A stretch of 64,000 bases of DNA from Ereboglobus sp. (GTDB taxonomy: Bacteria; Verrucomicrobiota; Verrucomicrobiia; Opitutales; Opitutaceae). A program made the position numbers and the translations under genes. Location: NCBI GenBank assembly GCA_029974595.1, contig JARKRC010000047.1, positions 1 to 64,000 on the forward strand. The letters run 5' to 3'. Positions within the stretch are counted from its first letter, which is position 1; every line of letters starts with the position of its first letter. Under the pieces are notes generated by a model. The model saw only the letters and a program-made list of their open reading frames with translations. It ran no database searches and had not been told where the DNA came from. This document shows positions 32,988-42,025 of this stretch, piece after piece.

Positions 32988-33146
32988 GGCCAACAGTATT
33001 ATTGAGAGGAACTGGGAGTTCCGGTTTTGATGGTTGTGATTATTGACTGGGTTCTCAATGGTGAGTTTTTAGAAATGATTGTTTGAAAGAGTATAATGAA
33101 AATTTCAGCTTGAATTTTTCTGGTTTCGTTGCGCCATTTTGACCTT
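32988..33146 (-). promoter_or_regulatory. attI-like core and integron leader/promoter region
   Basis: A core-like GTTGGCC (minus strand, 32988-32994) precedes the first cassette start by 6 bp. Beyond it, 32995-33146 is strikingly AT-rich for this window and separates the cassettes from a divergent recombinase remnant, the place where attI, the cassette promoter and the intI promoter sit in integrons. On the plus strand GTATAAT near 33090 could serve the recombinase. The exact attI limits cannot be set from sequence alone. Confidence 0.5.
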
Positions 33147-33455
33147 ATGAATGCGGACAATAACGGAACTGAAAAAGCGGAACTGGCGGGAGAGGATAGG
33201 CCGATCTTGTTTTTTAGGTGGAGGGAGTAGTTAGCGAAATTGCGGTGGTCGGACGGAGGGAAGGCGATGCACGAGCGGGTGGGTTTCGGGCTTTTGAAAT
33301 ACTGCAAGGAGAGGGGGCGGGCGGTGAGCATCGCGGTGATACGGGGATATCTGGCGGAGTTGCAGGGACAGGGCAAGCCGATTGAAGAGGTGCGGGGGCG
33401 ACGATGTTTTGTTTCTCACCCCGCGCATCGTGATGCATTCCGACCAAACGGGGTT
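33147..33455 (+). pseudogene. Truncated tyrosine recombinase, probable integron integrase remnant
   Basis: From the ATG at 33147 the frame reads MNADNNGTEKAEL, then DRPILFFRWRE, an amber codon (TAG, 33225-33230 region), then LAKLRWSDGGKAMHERVG, FGLLKYCKERGRAVSIAV and IRGYLAELQGQGKPIEEV before losing sense near the inverted repeat. The helical spacing with a YCK-type helix resembles the SAM-like core-binding domain at the N-terminus of phage and integron integrases. No catalytic domain (R...HxxR...Y) follows. Position and divergent orientation relative to the minus-strand cassettes are exactly those of intI. The family call rests on pattern and context, not on a search. Confidence 0.45.
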
Positions 33456-33655
33456 CGCGCAATGCCGCTTGTGTTTCATAAATCACGGAAACACGGAATC
33501 ACGGAAAAGGACGCAAAGGACGCAGCGGTTGAGTTTGTCGCGTCAGCGCCGTAGCGCAGGCTTCCAGCCTGCTTCCGGCAAGCAGGCTGGAAGCCTGCGC
33601 TACGAAAGGCATTCGCTGTCTCGCGCCAACTTGTGGGTAATCTTCAGGATGTGAC
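33456..33655. repeat. Copy B of the ~200 bp inverted repeat flanking the integron
   Basis: The reverse complement of 29090-29290 with scattered differences, including the GCAGGCTTCCAGCCTGC palindrome pair, the CACGGAAA-type 8-mer run and the ATCTTCAGG end. It begins where the recombinase remnant stops making sense, so its insertion or a recombination event at it may have truncated that gene. Confidence 0.85.
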
Positions 33656-33669
33656 GCCGCAGGGCCGGA

Positions 33670-33768
33670 GCACGCCAACGGCGTGCCATTCGTCAGCCCA
33701 AGGTCGAGCGTTGCGCGAGACCTTGGGTTTTCTGTTGTTTTTGCAACGCGCCCTGCAGGGGCGCCACA
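33670..33768. repeat. Half copy of a large palindromic element
   Basis: CACGCCAACGGCGTGCCATT, CGTCAGCCCAAGG, GAGCGTTGCGCGAGACCTTG and GCGCCCTGCAGGGGCGCCA also occur in order in the ~220 bp palindromic element at 62106-62329. Here only one arm plus the central GCCCTGCAGGGGC palindrome is present. Confidence 0.7.
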
Positions 33769-33791
33769 AACGTAATTCGATGGATTGGGAT

Positions 33792-33911
33792 CTCCGGGGA
33801 GCACACGCGTTCCGCGTGTGGGCTTTGGCGTCCCGCCAAAGCCTGGCACGGGCATCGGAAGCGTTGGGCGGGACGCCCAACGCAGCACGCGAGACGCGTG
33901 CGCTCCCCGGA
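33792..33911. repeat. 120 bp nested hairpin element
   Basis: The outer arms TCCGGGGAGC and GCTCCCCGGA enclose smaller palindromes: ACACGCGTTCCGCGTGT, GCTTTGGCGTCCCGCCAAAGC, GCGTTGGGCGGGACGCCCAACGC (positions 33861-33883) and a CACGCG...CGCGTG pair. It fills part of the gap between the integron flank and the LolA-like gene. No coding sequence is supported in 33656-33979. Confidence 0.75.
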
Positions 33912-33979
33912 ACAATCGCTGCCAACTGACTTGCGGGTGTTTTACGCGGGCGGCCGCGATTCGCCGGGGCTTTCACGCC

Positions 33980-34873
33980 TTATCGCGATTTCCAGAGGGA
34001 TTCGAGCGGGGGGGGCTCGGCGGGGATGGCGATTTTTTCGGGCGAAAAAATGTCGCGGGGCAGGGCGAGGTTTACGCCGGTCATGAGGACGTTGAAGTCG
34101 GTGCCGTTGCGCGTGGTTTCGTTGCGGAGCTCGGCTTTGCGCAGGAAAAACATCCCGGAAACAACGTGAAAATCTTTCAGGCGCATCGTTTTTGTGACGG
34201 TATTGCCGGGGCCAAGGATTTCAAAGACGGTGATGGCACGGTAGCCTTCGTCGTAGTAGATGCGCACGCCGGCGAGGCCGGGTTGCACGGCGGCGATTTC
34301 GGGCGGCGGGCGCATGAGGAAGGCGTGAGTGACGCGGGAATTGCCCGATTTCAATCCCTCGTAGGTAAAATCGTTCCAGTAGATGAAGGGCATCTGGAGT
34401 TCGAAGGCGGAGAGATCCATGCCGGCAAGCGGTTCAAACAGCGCGGCGGGATCGAGGCGGGCCGCCGTGTCGTCGCCGCGCGACGATGTCCAGACGGCGC
34501 TGTGGGGGCCGCTTTGGACGATGAGGTCGCGTCCGTCGGTTTTTGAGCCGGGCCAGAGCGTGATGCGTGTGATGGGGCCGCGGTCGTTGCGGCTGCTCCA
34601 GAGGCGTCCAGGGATGGCGGTTCTGGCGCTGGTGCCTTTCGGGCGCAGGACGAGTTGGAAATCGAAATAAAAATCACCGTCCACCGCGCTGGTGCGGATG
34701 GCGTCGAGGAGCGCGCGGCCCTTGGCTTGGTCGGCGGGGGCGGTCTGGTTATGCTGGTGGGGTGATGGCGTGATGCTGCGCGATTGGGCGCGGGCGTTTG
34801 CCGCGCCGAGGACACAGAAAAGGCAGGCAACGGTGATTGCCTGCCGAAGGATGATTTTGCCGCCGCTGGTCAT
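33980..34873 (-). CDS. Outer-membrane lipoprotein-sorting-like protein (LolA-fold, TP_0789-like)
   Basis: 297 residues with a signal peptide (ILRQAITVACLFCVLGA to ARAQ). The mature part has the alternating strand pattern and closing elements of LolA/LolB-fold proteins of the TP_0789 type: DGDFYFDFQLVLRPKG, PGRLWSSRND, MDLSAFELQMPFIYWNDF and an FFLRKAELRNETTRNG strand before a final VLMTGVNLALP. Such periplasmic proteins bind lipids or lipoproteins. It starts 39 bp after secG on the same strand, so both likely share a transcript and a link to export. Confidence 0.6.
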   Translation of the reverse strand: MTSGGKIILRQAITVACLFCVLGAANARAQSRSITPSPHQHNQTAPADQAKGRALLDAIRTSAVDGDFYFDFQLVLRPKGTSARTAIPGRLWSSRNDRGPITRITLWPGSKTDGRDLIVQSGPHSAVWTSSRGDDTAARLDPAALFEPLAGMDLSAFELQMPFIYWNDFTYEGLKSGNSRVTHAFLMRPPPEIAAVQPGLAGVRIYYDEGYRAITVFEILGPGNTVTKTMRLKDFHVVSGMFFLRKAELRNETTRNGTDFNVLMTGVNLALPRDIFSPEKIAIPAEPPPLESLWKSR

Positions 34874-34912
34874 TGTGTCAGAGGGACAATGGCTGGTGGC
34901 GAATGTGCCGCG

Positions 34913-35278
34913 TTACCGCGCGGGTGTGGCGGAGGCAGGAGCCGGGGCGGGCGTGGCCGCCGGAGCGCCGGGGGTTGCCGGAATCGCGGCGGGCGCGGAG
35001 ATTTCCGGGGCGGCGCCGTTGGAAGTGCCGTGGTGGTGGTTATAGATGTAGCCGAGGTAAAGGAGGAAGCCCAGGACGAAGAAGATGATCGAGCCGCGGA
35101 TGGTGGCCTTGCTGAGCACATTGGTGGTTTCGGCGCCGAAGGTGGCCTCGGCCATGCCGCCGCCCATGGCGGCGCCGACGCCTCCGTCGTTCTTGGCGCG
35201 TTGCATGAGGACGAGGAGGACCACGATCGTGGAAACGAAAATCAGGATAAGGACGCCGATGGTGAGGAGAGTGCTCAT
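34913..35278 (-). CDS. secG: Preprotein translocase subunit SecG
   Basis: 121 residues. Two transmembrane helices (about 5-24 and 61-80) flank the conserved loop LVLMQRAKNDGGVGAAMGGG and EATFGAETTNVLSKAT, diagnostic of SecG, the third subunit of the SecYEG channel. A His-rich stretch (NHHHG) and an Ala/Pro-rich C-terminal tail extend it beyond the usual ~75-110 residues. The tail is low-complexity and probably cytoplasmic or periplasmic disorder. Confidence 0.9.
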   Translation of the reverse strand: MSTLLTIGVLILIFVSTIVVLLVLMQRAKNDGGVGAAMGGGMAEATFGAETTNVLSKATIRGSIIFFVLGFLLYLGYIYNHHHGTSNGAAPEISAPAAIPATPGAPAATPAPAPASATPAR

Positions 35279-35353
35279 TGGAAAAAGGTGTGACTAAAGC
35301 GGGTTGGGAGGCGGTTTGTCAACAGGGGAGCAAATTTAAGCATTTTCGAATAA

Positions 35354-35463
35354 CGCGTGCGACAGGGAGGGGCTCCATCATTTGTTTGTTTTGCGGCTTG
35401 TTTTTTTTGGCGAGGCTTGCGCCTCGTCCGGCGGCGGGACGCCGCCGCTCCCTGTCGCACGCG
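35354..35463. repeat. Dispersed large hairpin repeat, copy 2
   Basis: The outer arms CGCGTGCGACAGGGAGG and the matching CTCCCTGTCGCACGCG are perfect complements. Inside are the conserved core GCGAGGCTTGCGCCTCGTC and GGCGGCGGGACGCCGCCG. It lies upstream of secG in the 535 bp gap before the rhamnosidase gene. Confidence 0.85.
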
Positions 35464-35518
35464 CCCTTTGTGAAGCTTTTTGCAATTTTCACGCAGAAAT
35501 CCCCGCTGCAAATTACAA

Positions 35519-35542
35519 CCCCTCCGGTTTGCGCCGGAGGGG
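35519..35542. terminator. GC-rich hairpin in the secG/rhamnosidase gap
   Basis: CCCCTCCGG-TTTGCG-CCGGAGGGG is a perfect 9 bp stem with a 6-base loop. It lacks a T-tract, so termination is only possible, not shown. The rest of 35464-35813 shows nothing coding. Confidence 0.35.
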
Positions 35543-35813
35543 CGGGTTGAAGAGGGCAGTGAATGCGATTTCGCACGTTTTGAATTCGCGAGGCTCGGCT
35601 GCCTATTTCTGTCCCTGCTTCATTATTCCTGTCTGTCCTGGCCGGTTGCGTAACCAACCTTTTTTCCTCCAGCCAGCTTTTGCTTTCCAACCAGCTAACC
35701 TTCCTGCTTCTGACTTTCCATCGGCAATCGGTCGTCGCGCTTTTTGATGCCTTTTGCTTCAACCGGAACATTGGACTCCGGGTTGCGGGGTTGGTTCCTG
35801 CTTCCGGCTTTTT

Positions 35814-38480
35814 TTATTCCAGTTTCAACGGCGTGAGTGTCACCGGCCCGAGGAGACCCGAGGGCTGCAGGGGCCATGTGGAGGCGTCGAGCGGTTTGTA
35901 GTGTATGTTCACGAAATTGATTTCGTGAAAATTCTTCCACTTTTCGCCGCGGATGTCCATGTCGCGGATGCGGTTGGCGGCGAGGTTCGTGACTTCGATG
36001 GCGAGCGTGTTTTCACCGGGTTTCACGTATTTGCCGATGCGCGTGCGGAAGGGCAGGCACCAGAGGTAATCGACTTCGCGGCCATTGACAAAAACGCGGG
36101 CGGCTTCGCGCACGTCGCCGAGGTCGAGCTGCCAGTCGCCGGCTTGCGCGCCGGCGGGGAGCGTGAAGGTTGTTTCATAACGGGCTGTGCCAGCGTAACG
36201 TCCGGCTTCGCCGCCCTGCTCCGTCCAGGATTTGAGTTCGCGCGCGGTGTAAGCGGGCGGGATTTCCGGGGCGCCGTCGGTGAAGGTGACGCGCCATTCG
36301 CCGGCGAGGGGTGTCGGCGCGCCTGCGGGAGTGGCGTATTTCCACGGTGCGGAGCGTTTGCCGTTGCGGGTGGTTTTGACGATGAGGCTCTGGCCGGGTT
36401 CGAGCTGGAGGCGCACCTCGGTGCGCGGATACTGGGAATCGGGCACGCGGTGAAGCTCCGTCATGCCGATGGCGCCGGTGAGCGGGTCATGGATGGCGGC
36501 GGTTTCGGAGTCGGTTTCACCGGGGGCGGGAACGGCGCCGATTTTGAGGGCGACCATGCCGTCGAAGGGTTTGGCGGTGAGATTGGCGATGAAATAGATT
36601 TCGCCGTTGTCGTATTTGCGGCGGACGATGCCGAGGCCTTCGTTGGCGAGCGGGGCGGGCATGGCGGCGAAGGCTTCGTATTTCGCGACGAGAAAGCTAC
36701 CGCGTCCGGTGCTCACGGGCATCATGGAGGGCGCGCGATCGAAGTTGCGGGGGAGGCCGAACTGGAGATTCTGGAGCGCGGCGCGGCGTTCGGCGAGACG
36801 GGAGAAACCGGGCACGTCGCGCGGGAGGTCGTCGATGAAGATGACGGGCACGCCGTGGTCGGCGAAGTTTTTGATGGCGGCGAAGGTTTCGGTCGGCATG
36901 TGTTTCACGGGCGGCACGAGGAGTTGTTTGTAAACCGCGCCGGCCCGGGTGGTGATGGAGCGCGTGGTCTTGTCGGCGGTGGCTTGTTGCAGCAATTCGT
37001 CGGAGACAAAATCGAACTGCCGGCCTTGCGCGACGAGCGTGCGCGCAACTTTGCCCGTGGTGGTGTCGCGCATCCAGTCCTTGCCGTGCATGCTGAAGTT
37101 GCGATTCCAGCCCGTGGCCCGATACCAGAGGTCGTGGACGGGCCAGTAGACGAGCATGTCGTTGTCGGCCCGGCCCATTTGGAGGAAGGATTGCACGCGA
37201 GCGATATAGGTGTTGAAGGCGGTGAAGGCGGGCCAGAGGGGATTGCGGGGATTGTATTGCGTGGAGGCGTAGAAGAGCCAGCCGGGCCACGGGGCGTCCT
37301 CGGGGCTGTAGGCGGTGCCGTGGTAGAAAATGTGGTTGATGCCGGCGAGGTAGAGCTGGTCGAGCTCGGGTTTCAGTTCGGAGGGAGCTTCGTGGAAATG
37401 CTCGCGCGCCCAGGTAAAGGTTTCCGAGGAGACGAGGTTTTTCCCGGTGAGGTGCGCGGCGGAGGAAGCGAGGCGGCTGACGAGCGGCTGCGGGGTTTCG
37501 CCGCGGCTGTCTTCGGCGGTGTTGCGGTAGAGGGGAATGGGAAAATCGGAGGAGCCGAAGATTTCCGTCTCGGGGATGTCGGCGAGGGCATAGAGGTCGA
37601 TGAGATTCGCGGGCGCGCCGTGGGCCTGTTCGCGGGCGATGCCGCCGTTGGCGTGCGTCCATTTTACCCATTCGCGCACGAAATCCATGTGCAGCGCGGC
37701 GAGGGTTTCGCGGTAATCGGATTTTATGCGCGCGAGCTTGTCGGCGTCTTCGGGCGGGAGGTTCGGGATGCCGGAATCGGGCGTGGCGAGGAGCGCGGCG
37801 TGATCGGCGAGATTGTAGCCGTGTCTTTTTTCGAAAGCGGCGGGAAGCTCATTGGTCCAATTGGCCTGATACTCGAAGGAGTCGTGGAAATGGCCGTGGA
37901 CGACGGCGCCGAAAGGGAGTTTCGCGAGCGCGGCGGTGATGGGCGCGAGGTAGCGCTCAAGCGTGGCGGTCGAGTAGGGATTGACCACAAAACCCTCACC
38001 GCCGGGAGCGGAGCGTTTGACCCGGAACTTGGTGGGCACGGGGGCGAATTTGCCCTCGGCGTCGAAGGCGATTTTGAGTTCGACGTCGTCGGGGCCGACC
38101 TGCGGGCCGCCGAAGGGCCAGCCGGTGCCGGTCGCCATGTCAACGGAAAGGCCGAGCTTGGAGGCCTCGTTGATGGTGTGACCGAGCACCTCGATGTAGC
38201 GCGCCGAAAGGAACGGGATGAAACGATCCTCGTAGCCCTTCGCCCCGTAGATCGGCGTGATTTCGACGCCGCCGAGTCCGGCATCGGCAAACAGTTTCAA
38301 TTCGCGGGAGAGGTTTTTCTCATCGACCGCGCTGCCGGGCCACCACCATCGCGTCCACGGCTTGGCTTCGCGGGTGATTTCGGGCCAGGTGGGCTGCGAG
38401 GCGTCGGCGAACGCCGGAGGGGCAATGAAAAAAGCCGTGGTCGCAAATGCAAAGACAAGGGGGACGAATCGGGTGCGCAT
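35814..38480 (-). CDS. GH106-type alpha-L-rhamnosidase
   Basis: 888 residues from the ATG at 38480 (MRTRFVPLVFAF), giving a clean signal peptide ending near PPAFADA. The frame opens 12 codons further up but without an export signal. WTRWWWPGSAVDEKNLSREL, GGVEITPIYG, MATGTGWPFGGP, a barrel segment with ETEIFGSSDFP and SSETFTW, and the C-terminal beta-sandwich (FTLPAGAQAGDWQLDLGDV, ARVFVNGREVDYLWCLPF) are the family's landmarks. GH106 enzymes release L-rhamnose from rhamnogalacturonan or related glycans. It is exported, probably periplasmic. It stands alone between secG and hemC. Confidence 0.85.
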   Translation of the reverse strand: MRTRFVPLVFAFATTAFFIAPPAFADASQPTWPEITREAKPWTRWWWPGSAVDEKNLSRELKLFADAGLGGVEITPIYGAKGYEDRFIPFLSARYIEVLGHTINEASKLGLSVDMATGTGWPFGGPQVGPDDVELKIAFDAEGKFAPVPTKFRVKRSAPGGEGFVVNPYSTATLERYLAPITAALAKLPFGAVVHGHFHDSFEYQANWTNELPAAFEKRHGYNLADHAALLATPDSGIPNLPPEDADKLARIKSDYRETLAALHMDFVREWVKWTHANGGIAREQAHGAPANLIDLYALADIPETEIFGSSDFPIPLYRNTAEDSRGETPQPLVSRLASSAAHLTGKNLVSSETFTWAREHFHEAPSELKPELDQLYLAGINHIFYHGTAYSPEDAPWPGWLFYASTQYNPRNPLWPAFTAFNTYIARVQSFLQMGRADNDMLVYWPVHDLWYRATGWNRNFSMHGKDWMRDTTTGKVARTLVAQGRQFDFVSDELLQQATADKTTRSITTRAGAVYKQLLVPPVKHMPTETFAAIKNFADHGVPVIFIDDLPRDVPGFSRLAERRAALQNLQFGLPRNFDRAPSMMPVSTGRGSFLVAKYEAFAAMPAPLANEGLGIVRRKYDNGEIYFIANLTAKPFDGMVALKIGAVPAPGETDSETAAIHDPLTGAIGMTELHRVPDSQYPRTEVRLQLEPGQSLIVKTTRNGKRSAPWKYATPAGAPTPLAGEWRVTFTDGAPEIPPAYTARELKSWTEQGGEAGRYAGTARYETTFTLPAGAQAGDWQLDLGDVREAARVFVNGREVDYLWCLPFRTRIGKYVKPGENTLAIEVTNLAANRIRDMDIRGEKWKNFHEINFVNIHYKPLDASTWPLQPSGLLGPVTLTPLKLE

Positions 38481-38605
38481 GGTGGCGCAGCATTGCAGAA
38501 AATCCGCCGTTGCCAAGAGGGAGGTGTAGCCTGACAGTTAGAAACGGAAGCACAAGAAACACTCCACGTGTCATGCCAGCTTCCGACGCCGAGACAATGC
38601 CTTGC

Positions 38606-39469
38606 TTATGCCTTGAACCCGAAATGCGCCAGCACGCGGCGGGCGGTTTCGTCGGGGTTTGCAAAATCGTCGGGCGAGAGCGGCAAGCTGCGCAGTCCGG
38701 TTTGCTCGTGGAAAAACCACAGGGTGTTGTCGTTTGCATGGACGCCGAGCGCGGTGTGGCAGCCGCCGCCGAGCGCGGTTTGGAAGGCGCGTTCGAGCGC
38801 GACGTGGCGCGCGGTTTCGGCGTCGAGGTGCGGGGCGTATCTGGTAGCGTCGGCGGCGCGGCATTGGATGGCGATGGCCGCCTGACCGACGGCGGGCACC
38901 ATGCTCTCGAAACCGAGCGCGTGAAACTCGACGCCGGGCCAGTTGCCGATGCGCAGGCGCGCGAGCCCGGCCGCGGCGAGGAGCGAGGAGTCGGCGCCGT
39001 CCGCGGCATTTTCGGCGATTTTGCGGAGGCGCGTCTCCACGTTGCCGCGGATCTGGGTGAAATGCGCGCCGGGGAAAAGCATCGCGATTTGCTGGCGTCG
39101 GCGCGGGCTGCCGGTGGCGATTTTTTCCGGCCTGGCGACGCCGGCGCGGAGCACGAGGACATCGCGCGGATCGGCACGCGGCAGATAGCCCGCGATGGCG
39201 AGGCCCCTGGGCATGTCGCCGGGAAGGTCCTTGGCGCTGTGCACGGCCACGTCGGCCTCGTTGTTGAGGAGCGCGTGTTCGAGTTCCTTCGTGAAAAGAC
39301 CCTTGCCGCCGCGCTCCTCAAGCGACCATTCGGCGCGCTGGTCGCCGGTGGTCACGATTTTGAGCAGGTCGGTTTCCACGCCGAGACGCGAGCGGAGATG
39401 CGCGGCGGCCATTTCCGTTTGCGCGAGCGCGAGCGGGCTTTTGCGGGTGGCGAGGATGAGTTTTTTCAA
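38606..39469 (-). CDS. hemC: Hydroxymethylbilane synthase (porphobilinogen deaminase)
   Basis: 287 residues if translation starts at the TTG at 39469 (reads as MKKLILATRKSPLALAQ). An ATG at 39601 would add 44 unlikely residues. Landmarks are ATRKSPLALAQ, VHSAKDLP, SPRR(R) with the arginines that bind the growing pyrrole chain, RGNVETRL, and the cofactor-attachment loop LGGGCHTALG with its Cys. The enzyme polymerises four porphobilinogens to hydroxymethylbilane in haem and tetrapyrrole synthesis. It is divergent from tig. Confidence 0.85.
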   Translation of the reverse strand: MKKLILATRKSPLALAQTEMAAAHLRSRLGVETDLLKIVTTGDQRAEWSLEERGGKGLFTKELEHALLNNEADVAVHSAKDLPGDMPRGLAIAGYLPRADPRDVLVLRAGVARPEKIATGSPRRRQQIAMLFPGAHFTQIRGNVETRLRKIAENAADGADSSLLAAAGLARLRIGNWPGVEFHALGFESMVPAVGQAAIAIQCRAADATRYAPHLDAETARHVALERAFQTALGGGCHTALGVHANDNTLWFFHEQTGLRSLPLSPDDFANPDETARRVLAHFGFKA

Positions 39470-39691
39470 GATGAAAACAGAATTGGCACAGAAGGAAACG
39501 AAGGCAACAAAGAGGCGCAAAATTCCACAAGCGCAATTCAATGGGCGCGCAACGAAGCCGCGCCATCCTTTTCCGACCTCATGGCTCCCGTAATCAAACA
39601 TTGACCGCGCTTGCGCCCGCCTTCAACGTGCCCGGTTTCAAAATTTAAAACAATCCGGCAAAAAGCCCATCCACAGCATCCACTTTTCAAC

Positions 39692-41014
39692 GTGAAAATC
39701 GAAATCCAAGACGTCTCCGCCACACGCAAAAACATGGTCGTCTCGTTCACCCAGGACGAAGCTGCCGCCGAACACAAAGCCGTGCTCGCCGAATACATGA
39801 AGCACGCCCGTCTCCCCGGCTTTCGCCCCGGCAAAGCTCCCGCCGCCATGGTCCAGCGCCAGTTTGGCAAGCAAATCGACGATGAATTCAAACAACGCCT
39901 CACCTCGAAGGCCTACCGCGACGGCATCAAGGAATCCAAACTCGAAGTCCTCACCGTCACCGACGTCCAGACCGGCGAGATCAAGCCCGCCGCCGCCGCC
40001 GCCATCACCGTGACCGTGGACATCCGCCCCGCCTTCGAACTCCCGGACTACAACGAACTCCCCACCGGCGTCGCCCCCACCGATCCGACCGATGCCGACG
40101 TTGACGCCGCCATCGACGCCCTTCGCTCCGAAAGCGCCAAGTTTGAAGTCAGCCAGGGCCCCGCCAAAAAAGGCGACTACATCAAACTCTCCTACGAAGG
40201 CGCCCTCGACGGCCAGCCGCTCGCAGACATCGTCGGCGACAAACAAATCTACGCCAAGGCCCCCACCACCTGGGAGGAAGTCGAAGGAGAAAACGAAGGC
40301 GTCATCCCCGGCCTCGGCAAACATCTCGCCGACGTCAAACCCGGCGACAAGAAAACCGTCTCCGCCACCTATCCCGAGAAGTTCGACACCGTCCCCGCCC
40401 TGGCCGGCAAGACCGTCTCCTACGCCATCGAAGTGCAGGAAATCCGCACCCGCGAGCTTCCCGCCCTCGACGAAGCCTTTTTCAAGACGCAGAACGTCGA
40501 AAACCTCGACGCCCTCAAGACCCGCGTCCGCGAAGGCCTCAAGAGCCGCAAGGAATACGAAAACCGCCAGTCCCAGCGTCGCCAGATCACCGATGTCCTC
40601 ATCGGCAAGGTCGATTTTGAAATTCCGGCCTCCCTCATCGAGGACGAAACCCAGGGCGTCCTTCGCAGCGTAATCGAGGACAACATGCGCCGGGGCGTTA
40701 CCGAGGAAGACCTCGAGAAAAACAAAAAAGAACTCTACGAAAGCGCGAAAAAAGCCGCGCACGTCCGCGCCAAGACCCGTCTCATCCTCGCCAAAATCGC
40801 CGAGAAGGAAGAAATCAAGGTCGATGAAAAAGACATCGACGCCTTCATCTACCGCGAAGCCATGATGACACGCCAGTCGCCCGACAAACTGGTGAAAGAT
40901 CTCACCAAAAACCAGGACCGTCTCCGCGCCGTCCAGCAGGCGATTATTATGGACAAGGCGCTTGATTTGGTCGTCTCCAAGGCCAAGGTAAGCGTCATCG
41001 CGCCGGGCGCTTGA
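39692..41014 (+). CDS. tig: Trigger factor (ribosome-associated chaperone/PPIase)
   Basis: 441 residues from a GTG at 39692 ([15 protein letters not shown]). ATG-less upstream codons are discarded. The N-terminal ribosome-binding domain carries a [10 protein letters not shown] signature near residues 41-50. An FKBP-like PPIase domain (~155-245; [33 protein letters not shown]) follows, then the long helical C-terminal chaperone arms. It binds nascent chains at the tunnel exit. It lies upstream of clpP, a common arrangement, but a hairpin terminator separates them. The GTG start and A/C-rich leader match the next gene. Confidence 0.9.
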   Translation: MKIEIQDVSATRKNMVVSFTQDEAAAEHKAVLAEYMKHARLPGFRPGKAPAAMVQRQFGKQIDDEFKQRLTSKAYRDGIKESKLEVLTVTDVQTGEIKPAAAAAITVTVDIRPAFELPDYNELPTGVAPTDPTDADVDAAIDALRSESAKFEVSQGPAKKGDYIKLSYEGALDGQPLADIVGDKQIYAKAPTTWEEVEGENEGVIPGLGKHLADVKPGDKKTVSATYPEKFDTVPALAGKTVSYAIEVQEIRTRELPALDEAFFKTQNVENLDALKTRVREGLKSRKEYENRQSQRRQITDVLIGKVDFEIPASLIEDETQGVLRSVIEDNMRRGVTEEDLEKNKKELYESAKKAAHVRAKTRLILAKIAEKEEIKVDEKDIDAFIYREAMMTRQSPDKLVKDLTKNQDRLRAVQQAIIMDKALDLVVSKAKVSVIAPGA

Positions 41015-41057
41015 CGCCTCTGGCACAATCGCCATCACGAATCACAACTAAAACGAG

Positions 41058-41086
41058 ACGGCCCGCGCCACGAAGCGGGCCGTTTT
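41058..41086 (+). terminator. Intrinsic terminator between tig and clpP
   Basis: ACGGCCCGC-GCCACGA-AGCGGGCCGTTTT: an 8-9 bp GC stem followed by four T residues, 44 bp after the tig stop codon. Confidence 0.7.
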
Positions 41087-41133
41087 CACATCGAAACGCC
41101 AACAAACACACACATAAACAAAGGCAACGCACC

Positions 41134-41745
41134 GTGAGCCAATACATCCTTCCCTACGTAATCGAAAACACCGGACGCGAACGCATCAGTTGGGACATCT
41201 ACAGCCGCCTCCTCAAGGACCGCATCATCTTCATCGGCGTCCCTATCGACGATACCGTTTCCAATCACGTCATCGCGCAACTGCTCTTTCTCCAGATGGA
41301 AGACCCGAAAAAAGACATCCATCTCTACATCAACTCCCCGGGCGGCTACATAACCGGCGGCATGGCGATCTACGACACCATCAACTTCCTTCAGTGCGAC
41401 GTCGTCACCTACTGCATCGGCATGGTCGCCAGTATGTCCACCGTGCTCCTCGCCGCCGGCACCAAAGGCAAACGCTACGCTCTCCCGAACAGCCGCGTGA
41501 TGATTCACCAGCCCTCCGGCGGCGCGGGCGGCCAGGCCGCCGACATCGCCATCGCCGCGCGCGAAATCATCCGCTGGCGCACCGTCATCAACGAAATCAT
41601 CGCCAAGCACACCGGCAAAACGCCTGCGCAAGTCGAAAAAGACTCCGATCGCGATTACTACATGACCGCGCACGAGGCCAAGGCCTACGGCCTCGTTGAC
41701 CACGTCGTGGAATCCACCCGGCAGCTGCAAAAAGCAGAAGTGTGA
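41134..41745 (+). CDS. clpP: ATP-dependent Clp protease proteolytic subunit
   Basis: 203 residues from a GTG at 41134 ([11 protein letters not shown]). The catalytic Ser100 sits in [10 protein letters not shown] and His125 in VMIHQPSGG, with Asp around 174 in [16 protein letters not shown] and [11 protein letters not shown] are further family marks. ClpP forms the tetradecameric chamber fed by ClpX/ClpA. clpX is not in the window. The leader AACAAACACACACATAAAC is purine/cytosine-rich without a Shine-Dalgarno motif. The stop codon lies inside the first unit of a GTGAAAA heptad repeat. Confidence 0.92.
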   Translation: MSQYILPYVIENTGRERISWDIYSRLLKDRIIFIGVPIDDTVSNHVIAQLLFLQMEDPKKDIHLYINSPGGYITGGMAIYDTINFLQCDVVTYCIGMVASMSTVLLAAGTKGKRYALPNSRVMIHQPSGGAGGQAADIAIAAREIIRWRTVINEIIAKHTGKTPAQVEKDSDRDYYMTAHEAKAYGLVDHVVESTRQLQKAEV

Positions 41746-41853
41746 AAAGTGAAATGTGAAGCGTGAAAAACAAGGCAGCGTGCCGGAATCGTGCACGCCG
41801 CTTTTTGTTTTCCGCCCTCCGTTTTTTCACTCTTCACATTTCACCCTTCACAC
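41741..41853. repeat. Inverted heptanucleotide repeat (GTGAAAA / TTCACNN family)
   Basis: The left arm (41741-41769) TGTGAAAAGTGAAATGTGAA then GCGTGAAAA has a 7-base period. The right arm (41826-41853) CACTCTTCACATTTCACCCT then TCACAC is its complement. Together they form a long imperfect stem behind clpP. Single-arm relatives occur near 18790 and 51675. Confidence 0.75.
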
Positions 41854-42025
41854 ATCTCTTTTTTCCCTTGCCACACTCCCGCTCCCCCTATGTTTTCGAC
41901 AGCTTTCCTTCGCACAACGCGGCGGAAAAAATCAACAAACAACACAACAACACCAACACATCCAAAACGATCGCAAGGCGGCCCATTTGGCCGGCCTGTG
42001 TAGTCGCCAAAGATACATAGATCAC

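Noticed and set aside
33785-34546. 253-codon plus-strand frame near the integron flank
   Set aside because: It runs through a palindromic element and then antisense to the LolA-like gene, which has a signal peptide on the other strand.
35754-38534. 926-codon plus-strand frame opposite the rhamnosidase
   Set aside because: Shadow of a clear GH106 gene, with biased composition and no motifs.
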